64,000 bases of DNA from Apostichopus japonicus (taxonomy: Eukaryota; Echinodermata; Holothuroidea; Aspidochirotida; Stichopodidae): assembly GCF_037975245.1 (NCBI RefSeq), contig NC_092571.1, forward strand, positions 26,984,564-27,048,563. The letters run 5' to 3'. Below are positions 34,901 through 45,638 of the stretch, in pieces. The notes below the pieces were generated by a model. The model worked only from the letters and a program-made list of their open reading frames with translations, did not search any database and was not told the DNA's origin. A program made the position numbers and the translations under genes. Position 1 is the first letter of the stretch, and the number at the start of each line of letters is the position of its first letter.

Positions 34901-35150
34901 AATTCAAACTTATGCGGTCAGAGCAGATTGTAGGAGCAAAGGTATTCCATATCTGTAAAGCTGAAAGACATCACTATTTATTCTTTTTCAAACAACAAAA
35001 ACTAAAACCTTTTTTCTGGTATCGGCAAGACAAGTAGAAAGGATTAAGATTTTATTGAGAGCGGTGGAATAGACCAAAGACTCCAAATGTACACCAACCA
35101 AATGTAAATATGTTAAGAGATGGTTTAAAAGGATGTATTAAGAAATGAAA
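31925..35150. repeat. Three-copy satellite with ~1.17-kb higher-order unit
   Basis: Unit starts are near 31925, 33050 and 34224. Copies 2 and 3 are nearly identical; copy 1 is more diverged and about 50 bp shorter; copy 3 is truncated near 35150. Each unit holds two recognisable related submonomers of about 390 bp: AAATATGTTAAGA recurs at about 32362, 32760, 33543, 33932, 34713 and 35106. The paired 100-codon frames at 32764 and 33938 are just this repeat. The array begins about 45 bp after the TTAA element. Confidence 0.9.
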
Positions 35151-37518
35151 AAGGCTTTTAATATTTTTCAATTTTAAGTAATTTAGCTCAGTTTTGTTTT
35201 TCAGTTTTGAAGCAATTTTAGGATTGATTCTTGGTTTCCTATATCTGTTTTTTTTTTAGATTTTCTATTCAATCTGTTTATATTAAGAGAGGAAAAGATT
35301 AATGAAAGAGTATGATTTAAATCACAATCACATACAAGGCGTATTATAGAATTAAACATTTTTTGTGAGGGAAATTATGAGCAACTATTCCATATTTAGG
35401 TTATGATTATAAAATCTAAATCTGATGACACTTTCCTCTTTATTGATTCAAATGGAGATAGCTTCAGGCCCAGTTAACTTGCATGATCAGAATGTGGAGA
35501 TTCAAATACTAATCTCATTCCACTCATGACTGCCACATTACTGTGCTGCAGTCAAAACGAGTAAGTTCACACTACTGCAATCCTTGAAATTCACTGGAGC
35601 TTCAAAGGGTTTTTGTGCTGCCTTTGATTGCCTACAGCTGTCCCCCTATAAAATTAGAGATAGTTGGATGCCATTTAAATTATTTGATCGAAGTCACCTT
35701 AAAATGCCTTCCCTGAGATCAGTTTCCAGGACTGTTTCAGTTAATTAACACAAACAATTTTTGTGACTCATTATTTTATTTTTTATTTTATTAATATTTT
35801 TGGGGGTTTTGAAGAGAAAACACCAAAGCAACTATTTATGGCGTTGCCCCTTTAAGTTTAATTAGCATTTTGGTTTTCCTATTTACTTGTACCTTAAAGG
35901 ATATGTGCAAAACACAAAGCCTTTCGTGATGCATAAAGTTTGGTAAACATAACTCACAAATGTTGTGTATGACATAATATGTGCATGATATATAATTATG
36001 ATAATATGCTTTGTAGAGCAAATGCTTTATTTAAAGGTATTATGTAGCAATTCTTCCTGATTAAAGGGGAATATTGACATGAGAAAAATTTCCCAAATGT
36101 GTTTTTCTTGACCCTTCCACAGATAAAATGTATTTGTTCAACAAAATGAATGAGTAATTCAGTTTTCAGACTGGAATTTACATTAAAACCCCAAATTATT
36201 TACATTTAACTGCAGAGGAGGGAAAATAAAGATGAATAAGTTCTTTCAGTGGGGATCTTACCCGGTACTGGTACCCGGTACCTATTGATTGAGTTGAAAG
36301 AATAGCACACTCTGCCACATACTTGACGGGAAGTCAAAGAGTAATTTTAAGGTTGTTTTCTCTTCAGTGTTATAGTAGGAGTTCATGAGGTAGTGATGAT
36401 TATTTTCATTGGCTCATTTCATTCAGTTTTAACCAGTCACAGACAATTCGTTCCCTTAAATTAAATTTAGAAAAATATGCATCAATTTCTTTTGAAATTG
36501 ACATATCAATGTATAAGATAAAAATATTCAAACAGATTTGACTCAAAATTGTGGAAATGTTTCTCAAACTTCATCCAGGATTAGAATAATCCACAGAGTT
36601 AAGATAGATTAAATACTCCCATCCATTATTCAGTAAAGTATTGTAAATTCTGTGTACTTTTCTTATTGCTCCTTGCGTTAAGACCCAATTTATATCATTT
36701 TTTGAGACAAAAAGTGTATCTTTCATGAGTTGTTTGCAAAAACTTAACTTGTAATGTACAGTAAATAGTTTTGAAATACAAAAGTACAGTGATACAAAAG
36801 CTAATGTTGCCTTCTTATTTCTCAATTTGCATAGAATATGTAGAAAGTAAATTGCAAATATAGCTTTGAAAGTATGGTTGACACTATGCAGGGGTTGGGG
36901 TGAATGGATCCTTCATTTTTTTTTTTTCCAGTGCAGCTATTAAACCCAGAAAAGTCATAGTTTGAAGGATGACCATATTCCATCACTTTCTCAGGAATCT
37001 TAGATGAGGTTTTATCACCAAAAAATTCATGGCAGACCATCAGACCCAATTTTAATTTCTCATCAATTTAGCTTGTTTATGCTAAAACTAATAGTTGTAT
37101 AAAAAACAGTGTTAGACGGCCAGTTAATGCATCACTTTACAAGCTTCCAAGGAACGGCATAGCTAAAGGAGGCGAGGGTGGTTCCCCCATCCTCCCCTGC
37201 CCAAGGAAATTGGCTCATTAGGAAATTTCTCGGGTCCCCATACTGATATCAATTTCAAAATGTGTATGAGGCAAAAGCCAATTTCAGGGACATCAAATAT
37301 CATATGTTATGGGTCCCATATTTATGAGATGCAAAAAGGGCCTCTGAAAAGTCAATTTTGGGGTCCTCAGTTATGCCAATCTTTAAGGCCCCATAACGTG
37401 AAATATAGGTTCTACTTAAGCCATATTTGAGGGGCTTGAAAGGCTGGTTTTGCTATTGATACCAGTCAGTTTAGGGGCCTTGAAAAAGCCAACCTTTTGG
37501 GCCCAACTAGTCTTAGCC
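35151..37518. other. AT-rich intergenic; degenerate short tandem text at 37200-37510
   Basis: No gene recognised. At about 37200-37510 phrases such as GGGGTCC, AAAGCCAATTTT and GGGCCTTGAAAA recur irregularly, and similar text resumes after the MITE at 38653-39050, so the MITE at 37527 split an old low-copy tandem repeat. Confidence 0.4.
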
Positions 37519-38652
37519 ACTTTATACAGTGGTGGAGCTAGGGGTATTGGTCAGGGGGGGGGGAGGGGGAAAGAATGGTCTGTAGGGGCGCTTTCGATAC
37601 TATCTAAGTAGAGCGCCACCACAGGTTGGCACGGATCGTTCAGAATTTTTTTGAGTAAAGATACTCCCTAGATCAGGGTTAATGATGAGATTGTCGAAAA
37701 GGTGCACCACTATAAATATCTAGGTACTATCATTGACTGTAAACTTAACTTCATAGACCAGGTTGATGCAATTAGATCAAAAGCTTGCCAACGATTTTAC
37801 TTTTACGTAAACTGAAATATTTTAATGTCGACAACACTATTCTTTTACTTTTTTACCAATCAGTGATACAAAGCGTGTTGACTTTTAGTATTATTTGTTT
37901 TTACGGGCTGCTTACAGAGGATTCTTCGTTTAAATTATAGAAGGTTGTAAGGGCTGCCAGCCGTACGATTGGTAGGGATATTTGTTTGAAAACTGTTTAT
38001 GAACTCTACATTGATATGGTGCACCAAAAAACCCATGGAATCTTAAAAGACCATACACATCCTCTTTTCGAGAACTATGTATTCTGCCGTTCAGGCAGCA
38101 GACTTCGCATGCCACGGTCTAAGCATAACAGATTCAGGTTTTCTTTTGTACCCAATTCTGTTTCTCTTTCAACCTGAGGGCTGTTAGATAGGTTTCTTTT
38201 GTTTTATAATCTTGTTTTTTTGTATATATATGAATATATATGTGTATATTTTTCTCACATGTATGGATATTTTTGCTGTTGATATTCTTACCTTTTCATT
38301 CAACTTCTCTGTGTTTTGTTTATACTAATATTTAACTGTATTCTGAATGTAACTTTAAAACTTTGATTTTTTATCTAGATCGCCAGAAATGACCCTTTCC
38401 AGGCCTTGCTAATTTGCAGATAAACGAAGAATAAATAGGTGTCATCGCCATTTTGTCAGAATATTACACCAACAAGATGTGACAAATGTCAATAGGTATT
38501 TGAGAGCGCAATAAAAAAGTAAATAATCGCGAGTAAGTAAAAAGTGGTAAAAAGCTGAAAAGGGTGCTAGCAGTTCATTTGAGTCCGTCAGGGGGGGGGG
38601 GGGGGGCATCCGCTCCCTCCAACTTTATGGATGCTCCGCCACTGACTTCATA
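37519..38652. mobile_element. MITE copy A with CAGTGGYGGAGC ends, broken by a LINE tail
   Basis: The element is 37527-38644. It starts CAGTGGTGGAGC and ends GCTCCGCCACTG. The 8-bp flanks are ACTTTATA (37519-37526) and ACTTCATA (38645-38652), 7 of 8 matching. Inside is the ACTATCTAAG..GAGCGCCACC core and a run of 16 G near the right end. Without the LINE at 37675-38374 it is about 418 bp. Same family as copy B (40881-48286). Confidence 0.85.
37675..38374 (+). mobile_element. 5'-truncated LINE insertion with 7-bp target duplication
   Basis: CTAGATC stands at 37668-37674 and again at 38375-38381. Between them is the C-terminal end of a non-LTR reverse transcriptase: HYKYLGTIIDCKLNF near 37710, then after frame breaks SIICFYGLL, HPLFENYVFCRSGSRLRMPR and NRFRFSFVPNSVSLS ending near 38177, followed by an AT-rich 3' UTR. 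The order KYLG, HPLF, SGSRLR, FVPNS is typical of the CR1/Rex-like C-terminal region. The coding part has at least two stops or shifts, so it is dead. Confidence 0.85.
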
Positions 38653-39071
38653 AGCTACTTTTTGGAACCCCAGCAGTTCAATTTTAAAAGCTTATTTTAA
38701 GGCTGCTTATCTTGGCATTCCCCAAAAGCCGACATTGCCTGAAAGCCAATATGGTCAAGGGTGTGACACTCCCTCCCCCCCCACACCTTTGCATGCAAAT
38801 GAGCAGTCACTCTGCAAAAACAAAGGTGAAAATGAGAGATGACACTTTTTTATGTTGGCGGTACTCATGCTAAACTGGTTCAATCTAAAGGCCCTAGGTT
38901 CCCAAAACCAATCCTAGCAGCATTAAGATAGGACTTCCAAAGGCCAGTAAATTCCCCAAAATATCGGGGCTCCCAATTAAAACTCTCCAAAAGCCAGCTG
39001 GTGCCCAAAAAGCAAACTCGAATAGCCCCAAAAGTTACTGAGCCCGTTAACCCAGTCTAAGGCTGTCGTGT

Positions 39072-39279
39072 GAATAAGGTGTATACTTTTTAAGAAAAAG
39101 TCGCCCAGGACGAACCTGGGCACGAAAACCAAACTACTGAACAACTGATCCGCTTCTAACCCCAGTCCCCTTGCATCGGGACTGTGACTGTGTGATCATC
39201 GTCAGGTGTGCATCACCATTCCCCTCGAAAGGGAACAGATACTACACATGATCTTAGCCAAAAGGCGAATAAGGTGTAT
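39072..39279 (-). mobile_element. Retroposon with a U2 snRNA-derived head
   Basis: GAATAAGGTGTAT, 13 bp, flanks the insert at 39072-39084 and 39267-39279. The insert, 39085-39266 (182 nt, minus strand), begins with 34 nt matching the U2 snRNA 5' region: GCCTTTTGGCTAAGATC, then a run through GTGTAGTATCTGTTC, the branch-point-recognition segment, with one mismatch to vertebrate U2. The first ~11 U2 nt are missing. After it the sequence departs from U2 and forms hairpins: CCCTTTCGAGGG, CAGTCCC..GGGACTG, and GCCCAGG-TTCGT-CCTGGGC, then TTTTT (a pol III stop) and a short ACTTTTTCTTAAAAAGT end. A small, structured, retroposed RNA gene family is the best reading. Confidence 0.75.
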
Positions 39280-39299
39280 GTGTCTGGCTTTTTGCTGCC

Positions 39300-39730
39300 C
39301 TGCGAATAAGATGACTATGTCCGGCTATTCGCAGGGCAGCCCTGCGAATAAGATGTCTGTGTCCGGCTATTCGCAGGGCTGCCCAACGAATAAGATGTCT
39401 GTGTTCGCTTATTCGCAGGGCTGCCCTGCGAATAAGATGTCTGTGTCCGGCTATTCGCAGGGCTGCCCTACGAATAAGATGTCTGTGTTCGCTTATTCGC
39501 AGGGCTGCCCTGCGAATAAGATGTCTATGTCCGGCTATTCGCAGGGCTGCCCTGCGAATAAGATGTCTGTGTTCGCTTATTCGCAGGGCTGCCCTGCGAA
39601 TAAGATGTCTATTTCCGGCTATTCGCAGGGCTGCCCTGCGAATAAGATGTCTGTGTTCGCTTATTCGCAGGGCTGCCCTGCGAATAAGATGTCTATGTCC
39701 GGCTATTCGCAGGGCTGCCCTGCGAATAAG
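39300..39730. repeat. 42-bp palindromic minisatellite, about 10 units, in alternating dimers
   Basis: Unit about CTGCGAATAAGATGTCTGTG then TCCGGCTATTCGCAGGGCTGCC. Units alternate between TCCGGCTATTC and TTCGCTTATTC forms, an 84-bp higher-order period. Each junction TTCGCAGGGCTGCCCTGCGAA is a near-perfect 21-bp palindrome. Because 42 is a multiple of 3, frames stay open on both strands (39206-39772 plus, 39254-39739 minus) as 14-residue repeats; these are not thought to be genes. Confidence 0.95.
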
Positions 39731-40197
39731 CCCCACCATTTACGAAAGTCTCAAGACACATACAGTGAATGACAAAAACGCATATGGTGACCGAGTCATT
39801 TTTGCACAGTAGTGTAGTAATGGCACATACATTGTCACCCCTCTCGCGGTCGGCATAACATCGGCATAGCACCTCCACAAGTGGTAAGTACGGCATTAGT
39901 TGATATCAAACTTAAGATAAAAACATATCATTCTGCATAATCATTAACTTTACTAGCTAACATAAGCCCACTTTACATCTCTATAAGAACAGGTTGGACC
40001 ATTTTGAATCTTGAGTACAACTACAATGCTGATATTTTATATATGCTATACAATATTTTCAGGGATTCCATATCTGAATTGTCAATCTCTTGTTTTAAAT
40101 CTTGTATTATGTAGTCAAAAACATATGTGAATCGGCTTATGTACTTCTTTTTCTGTGGGAATCACAACGGTATCTCTTTTATTTTTTGTCCATTTAC
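39731..40197. other. Intergenic, nothing recognised
   Basis: No gene or element ends seen. Confidence 0.4.
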
Positions 40198-40450
40198 GGG
40201 CGCGTATCCAGGATTTTCTAACCCGGGGGGCGCGAATTACTATCTAAGCGGAGCGCCACCATCGGTTGGCGCGCAGCGTACAAGAAAATTTCTGGTTTTG
40301 ATACCCCCCAGATCACCGGAAACGGCACTTCTCGGGCTTGAAATGACCAACCAGATGTACACTTTTGGCCTGAGAACCAAGTATTTCCTACTATTTTTTT
40401 TCCATCCATAACCTTTTTGAAGATTGTCAACCAGGCACACGTCATGTTCG
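40198..40450 (+). repeat. Copy of the GCGCCACC-core dispersed repeat
   Basis: It starts GGGCGCGTATCCAGGATTTT and contains ACTATCTAAGCGGAGCGCCA followed by CCATCGGTTGGCGC, a hairpin-forming core. The same core is at about 11688, 37600, 47960 and 48676. Right end not defined. Confidence 0.65.
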
Positions 40451-42307
40451 ACCTGATCGCATGTCATGTGGGTCTTTGCTTTTGTAGGTGATTTTACGTC
40501 GCGGCCCACAATACCCGTTAGCCCCACTTTTCAAGGTTTTAAGCCCCAAATTTGTTCAGAATTTGAAAATTCACATTTCTCGTGAATAAACTCACTTCAA
40601 AACATACCCATAATGTTGTGCAAAATTTCATCTATGGACAACCAATATAGAAAAACTTCCTTCAACCCCTAACAGTCCGGTCAAAATTGCACGAGTAGAG
40701 GGAAGTGTGATGCAGAATGTTGGTCAGAAATTTTCGAAAATTCAGACACAGTTAATTTATTGGTGTACAAATATTAAACCTCTTATAACGGCTATTATAA
40801 AACTTGGTTGAAGGAAATGAAAAAATAGCAGATATTTCCGAAACCAAACACTACACACATAGGCGTAGGAGGCGCGGCGGCAGTGGCGGAGCTAGGGGTA
40901 TTGGTCAGGAGGGGCGAGAATGGTCTGTAGGGGCGCTTTCGACACTATCAGAGCCGTATATAGAGTTTGGCCAACCATGTAACCGATTTGGATTGGTCGA
41001 GAGGGACAACGCCCACACAGGGTGGTAAAATAGGTCTACTTGAAAACTTTATAGCAGGCCACACGCATACTCACAGTGTGTAGACTATCGTTTGTGTACA
41101 CGAAAAAAGTACGAAATTATGAAAGAAATGGTGCTGGGGATGCTGCAATCGGTCAGAACATGGATATTGTTGTTTGATTTACCGACTGACCATAAAAGAA
41201 GAGGAATATTTTGGAAGTAGAAAGAACAAGATGGAGATCTAATGAAAAAAGTCTGTGTAGCCTAGGCCCATAGCCATGCATAGTGTAATACGAGTAATGT
41301 ACCAACAATGCGAGAATTTTACGTTCAGACTGGTTTCTGTAATTACATTCATGGCTATTCTCTCTCGTTTAACGATCCACAAATTCGATTTCATTATGCC
41401 AGCTCTCCTAATAATAGGCATGGCAGTTTCAGTCGCACATATAGCTATCCTAATTCCTAGTTATTGTATGCATAGGCTATGCCTAGCCTAAAAAAGTATA
41501 ACTTTTAGTTTAATGTAAAAGGGTGGGCTAGGCATAACGTAAGGCCCTAATCCTAAGTTAAGCCCGAAGCATAAGTTAAGCCTGGGCTTAATTAGACCTG
41601 GACCATTCTTGCTATTACTACAACTGTTATAGCACATTACATAATATGGCACAGTATAAGGCCCAATTAAACTAGGCCTAAGGAAAACAAAGTAGCCTAG
41701 GCCTAAACTAGTTAGGCTAGGTCTATACTCATTGGCAACTTGTGGGTTGTGTACACATACAGGCCTAATTATAAAGACCCTTTTAGTATGCCATAAACAA
41801 GTGCCCAAATGGTTAAATGAGCTTGGTTTGTGTTAATTGTCAGCATTGGCCTAGCCTTTTTAGGCTAACATGAATTCAGCCTTATTTTTTCTTCTTGACA
41901 TGTGACATGTGCTCTGAAGATAAACTAACATAAAAAGCCACAGTTAGCAGACTGTGATAAAGTCGAACCTGGTGAGTGACTATTAGACTGAAATCCAGTT
42001 CCTGCAACCACAGCAATAAAGTCTTTGTTTTAATCAATGCACTTGTGTGTTTGAAACTTTCAAATGGACACTCAATGGCAGTTGGTTAAGATATAAGGTT
42101 TTACCTTCATCATGGAGAGTTGAAGGGAATCTGCCTCATCATCTGAATAATGGACTCAAGGATAGCATCAACTCATGATTGGATAATAATTTTGAGCAAG
42201 TAAATATCTGGCAATTTGAAAGTTTGTATTATTTTTTTACATATTATTTTAGCTGTTTAGCTCACACACAAGCAAATGATCAAGTGACAACAACCGATGC
42301 AGTATAT

Positions 42308-42674
42308 TTAAAGGTATTGAAGACTCGCCCTAAACCGCATGCCGCGCTCTGTAAAAGTTTACTTTCCGTTGCTTGCAAGTGAAGTTTTTTTTGTGTCGCT
42401 ACAAAATGCAGACAGTAATGAAACCTGATACCTTGTTATCTTTTATCTAGACCTGAGATGTCCACGCTGCTATGTGCACTGTGTTGTGGGTATTGACCGT
42501 GATGTTTGTATTGACTGTATGTACACTAATGTCTATTTACAGATGGTAGCAAGCTGTGTGTGTATTTTCTGGGATCAATGGTGGTGTCTAAAACTTCTGT
42601 TACACCACATTCGAAACTAGGTCAGATAACGGGCATGAGACGTTTCTTTGTGCGGGAGTCTTCACACACTTTAA
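42308..42674. mobile_element. TTAA-flanked MITE nested in element 1
   Basis: The element is 42312-42670 (359 bp). Left end AGGTATTGAAGACTCGCCC; right end read inward AGTGTGTGAAGACTCCCGC. TTAA stands at 42308-42311 and 42671-42674. Non-coding. Confidence 0.8.
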
Positions 42675-43049
42675 GGAGAAGTATTTATATCCCATTAATA
42701 GAGAAAGAATTATGTTTCAATTGGTAGCATGCAACTTTAAATTTTGCAAACATTAGATACAATCAAACAAATGACAAGGTTCATTTACAAGGTAATCTAC
42801 TGCCCTATATTTCACATTAATCTGTCACAACAGAAGTTCACAGCTTTCAATAATTATACAAACAAATTCCCCTGATGGGTGCTTGGTTAGATTCCTGCAA
42901 GTTTCAAGTTTATCAATGTAATTAGTTCTGAATGTGGCAATGTGGAGAAGCTTTGGGATAATCTGTGGATAAGACTGCCAGACTATCAACAAGATTCCAC
43001 ATCCATGCAACTCCAACTGCTTCCTTCACCTCCTTGCAGATGTACCACA

Positions 43050-43600
43050 TGTCCAAAAAAAGTCAGCATTGGTTAATGTAATTAAAATCTGGCTTCCTCC
43101 TGAGCTGGCAAATACACATGAATTGTCAAGTACAGAGGTCAGTGTGAAACCACTGAAAGATCTTCTCAGCTTTCAAGATTACAAAGACTTATAGCCAAAT
43201 TGACAGAGGCCACACTTATACCATTCCACTCTCATAAGATGAAGGTATCACACACACTTCATTTTGCTTCTGTGATGCAGTGCCTGGTAGACTGTGAGGG
43301 TCACCCAATGGATGTTTTAACAACTGCCTGGTATATAGAGCTCTGCAACAGATAATTCATCCTGATGTCGAGTCTCATCCTGTCATGGCCTTGAGCAAGT
43401 TGAACCCACTTCAACACAAAGCAGCTATTGAATTCTTGTCTAGGTACTGTCAAATCCACATCACCATCATTGCTGGTTCCAGCTAAGCCGACCATAATAA
43501 AAGAGTACAATGAGGGTTGTTTAATTCACCCAACAGAGCTTGCATTCCAGTACCTTTGGGCAGCTGAAGAGATATTCAGAAATTGTTATATGAGTGTGTT
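43050..43600 (+). pseudogene. Broken coding remnant, possibly P-type transposase C-terminus
   Basis: Consecutive plus-strand fragments in shifting frames: VPHVQKKSALVNVIKIWLPP.. after a CTTGCAG acceptor, TLHFASVMQCLVDCEGHPMD, ESHPVMALSKLNPLQHKAAI, and GCLIHPTELAFQYLWAAEEI followed by FRNC. The last resembles the conserved G-G-L-x-x-P-S...A-E-x-x-F-R block near the end of P/THAP9-type transposases, which suits the element's ends. At least three frame breaks. I cannot find a DDE motif, so the assignment is tentative. Confidence 0.4.
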
Positions 43601-43659
43601 TGTATGCATGCATATGTGTGATTTTCTTGCTTTACAGAACAGCTCCATTTTGATAAGCT

Positions 43660-44030
43660 ATGTTGTAGGGACCGAGTGAGAGAGAGAGAGAGATGACATT
43701 TGTACACTCCAGGGTCTGGTGCAGCTCTGTTTATTGACACATAATCACAATATAGTACTATACCACAGTAGGCTACACTAACAGTTAACTAATACTCACA
43801 AGGTTATAACCACACCCAAGCAACCTAGTTGCCCAATCACAAACATACAGGAAGAATAACAGTTTACCATAACATAATACAATGAGACCAGAGTCAGCAG
43901 ATGATTACATAATAACATCTGGGCATAGAGACACATGCAAGTAATTACTATAATAGCAGGTGCACAATAGGTAAAGGTAAGTAACAATAGGCAATAGATG
44001 CATGCTGTGTAGGCTGGAACCCTACAATGT
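43660..44030 (-). mobile_element. Solo LTR nested in element 1
   Basis: 43664-44026 (363 bp) starts TGTAGGG and ends CCCTACA, the short inverted ends of an LTR, flanked by ATGT at 43660-43663 and 44027-44030. On the minus strand an AATAAA lies about 60 nt before the end, so it reads in that direction. A (GA)n run is near 43676. No internal retroelement region remains, so it is a solo LTR left by recombination. Confidence 0.7.
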
Positions 44031-44569
44031 AACATGGAAACCTGCCAATCATATGTTTGAAATAGGACAGGCTGAAACGATTCTTAAATGAAAAGCTTAA
44101 CGACTTCTTGCATTTTGATACATCACTGTTCAGGTTAGGCCGGTAAGGGCAGTATGAAGAATAAGTAACAATTAATAATTATCATTATGGCCATTTGCTG
44201 TCTGCATAATAACAAACTGAATGATGTCATCAGCCCTGTGCTCAGTTGACAGCACTGACAAGTAGGCACACTATGTCAGTGTGATCCATGAAACCTTATT
44301 AAGGACATGACCGTATAGTATATATGTTAATGGAAAATACATAAGCTACAACATACACCAGTATTCAGTTGTTGCAGGTTTTTTTTTTCTCGACAGACTC
44401 ATTCAATCTATTGCACCTACTATAGCCTAGTACTACATTCCTGAGAAATTAACACCACAATATCAGTCTTAGGTTTGCCCACAGACTCCCAACTATTGCT
44501 AACTCCTACACTCAAGTATATAGTTTAGTTTAGTAGAAAAAAAGACCAGGAGAGACACTCAAGTCCCCA

Positions 44570-44870
44570 TTAAGGACCCTAAGGCTATATGAGAGGAATA
44601 AAACCGAGGACATCAAATGTCATACCCAATTACAATGCTTAATGTACTCATCCAAAGCATTCTTAAACCCATTCACACTACTTGCAATTCAACCTTCTCA
44701 GGCAATCCATTCCATCCATTCACAACCCTTGTATTAGACTTTAGAGAAAAAGTTATGCCGAATATTAATCCTACTTTGTAACTTCTGGAGTTTAAGACAA
44801 TGACCTCTGGTACAACTACTTTTGGCAAACCTGAAAAGATCAGTGAAGCATAAATTGTCATTTTATGTGT
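44570..44870 (-). mobile_element. Decayed LINE C-terminal fragment
   Basis: Minus-strand frames give CTRGHCLKLQKLQSRINIRH then, after a shift, TRVVNGWNGLPEKV and SVNGFKNALDEYI. The order TRGH, R..FFS, RVVNxWNxLP, FKNxLDxY is the usual C-terminus of CR1/L2-like reverse transcriptases. A frame break and an internal stop show it is dead. Confidence 0.75.
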
Positions 44871-45485
44871 AGGCCTACTCTATTTAATTGAAGGATCTAT
44901 TAATGTAGGCCTGATGCTATAGTTGTGCGTCTGTGATCTAGCCTAGCCAGGACTGTGATGTGTGTTTTTCGTTTGTACGACTAAAGTAGGACTAGTACTA
45001 GTATGAGGCGTAAAATAAACAAGTGTAATGACAGGTTTTCAGCTAGTTTTCTATGCATTTCAGGTGTGAAGATAAACGTAAATGTCATTAACTAACGCAT
45101 ACTCTAATTCGTTACCTGATATCCATTTTGTTCCTCGTATGCCTGTCAAAATCTGACATTCTGAGTCGCTTCGTTTGTTCGCAACGAGCACAGTGTGCAA
45201 AGCTGTGTGATGTGTTTCGTGTTTCGCGCAACTGGTAACGACATCTGGACCTATTTTGATGCCCATGGTTTGCGTGTGACGTCACAAATCGCCAGTTGGC
45301 CAAACTCTCTCTATATACGGCTCTGGACACTATCAGAGCCTTATATAGAGAGAGTTGCGACAACTCGGGTCCCGGAATTTTCGATCACGTGACCTCATGG
45401 CACCATTTTGGGGCCAACTAATTCTGGCCGTATGATCGACAACAACGTACGTTCGAGCAGTCAACATCTGCGCTGCCATCACAAA

Positions 45486-45638
45486 ATGCCTGGCTGTTCA
45501 GCGTGGGGCTGTTCAAATCGTCCCGAAAACGGTTCAAAACTTTTCAGATTCCCAACAAACCTAGATAGGAGGAAAACATGGGAGGCAAAAGTAAACAGGC
45601 TTCACTGGAAGGCGAACTCCAATCACAAACTTTGTGAT
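45486..45638 (+). CDS. THAP-domain first exon of element 2
   Basis: 51 codons starting MPGCSAWGCSNRPENGSKLF, then FRFP and RKTWEAKVNR, ending HKLCD before a GTGAGT donor at 45639. The M-P-x-C-x-x-x-x-C start, the FRFP core and the invariant Trp (KTWEAKV) match the THAP zinc-coordinating DNA-binding domain (C2CH); the final C-x-x-H-F would lie in the next exon, which I could not find. In P-type transposases this domain binds DNA inside the element ends. The exon is intact and uses the first ATG. Confidence 0.85.

Larger units (their letters stand above)
40941..45333. mobile_element. P-like/THAP-superfamily element 1 (4377 bp)
   Basis: The element is 40949-45325. It starts CAGAGCCGTATATAGAG then TTTGGCCAAC, and its right end read inward starts CAGAGCCGTATATAGAG, then GAGA, then TTTGGCCAAC: 27 and 31 bp inverted repeats with one 4-nt indel. 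GACACTAT flanks both sides (40941-40948, 45326-45333). An 8-bp duplication and ~31-bp inverted repeats fit the P superfamily; CAGAG also fits the hAT CAGNG pattern, but the neighbour with the same ends has a THAP exon. Inside are a decayed ORF (43050-43600), a TTAA MITE, a solo LTR and a LINE fragment. Confidence 0.9.

Noticed and set aside
39300-39730. Regular spaced repeats resembling a CRISPR array
   Set aside because: The genome is animal; there are no unique spacers, only a continuous tandem minisatellite.
39206-39772. 188-residue (plus) and 161-residue (minus) open frames
   Set aside because: Both are products of a 42-bp tandem repeat whose length is a multiple of three; no start context, domain or signal.
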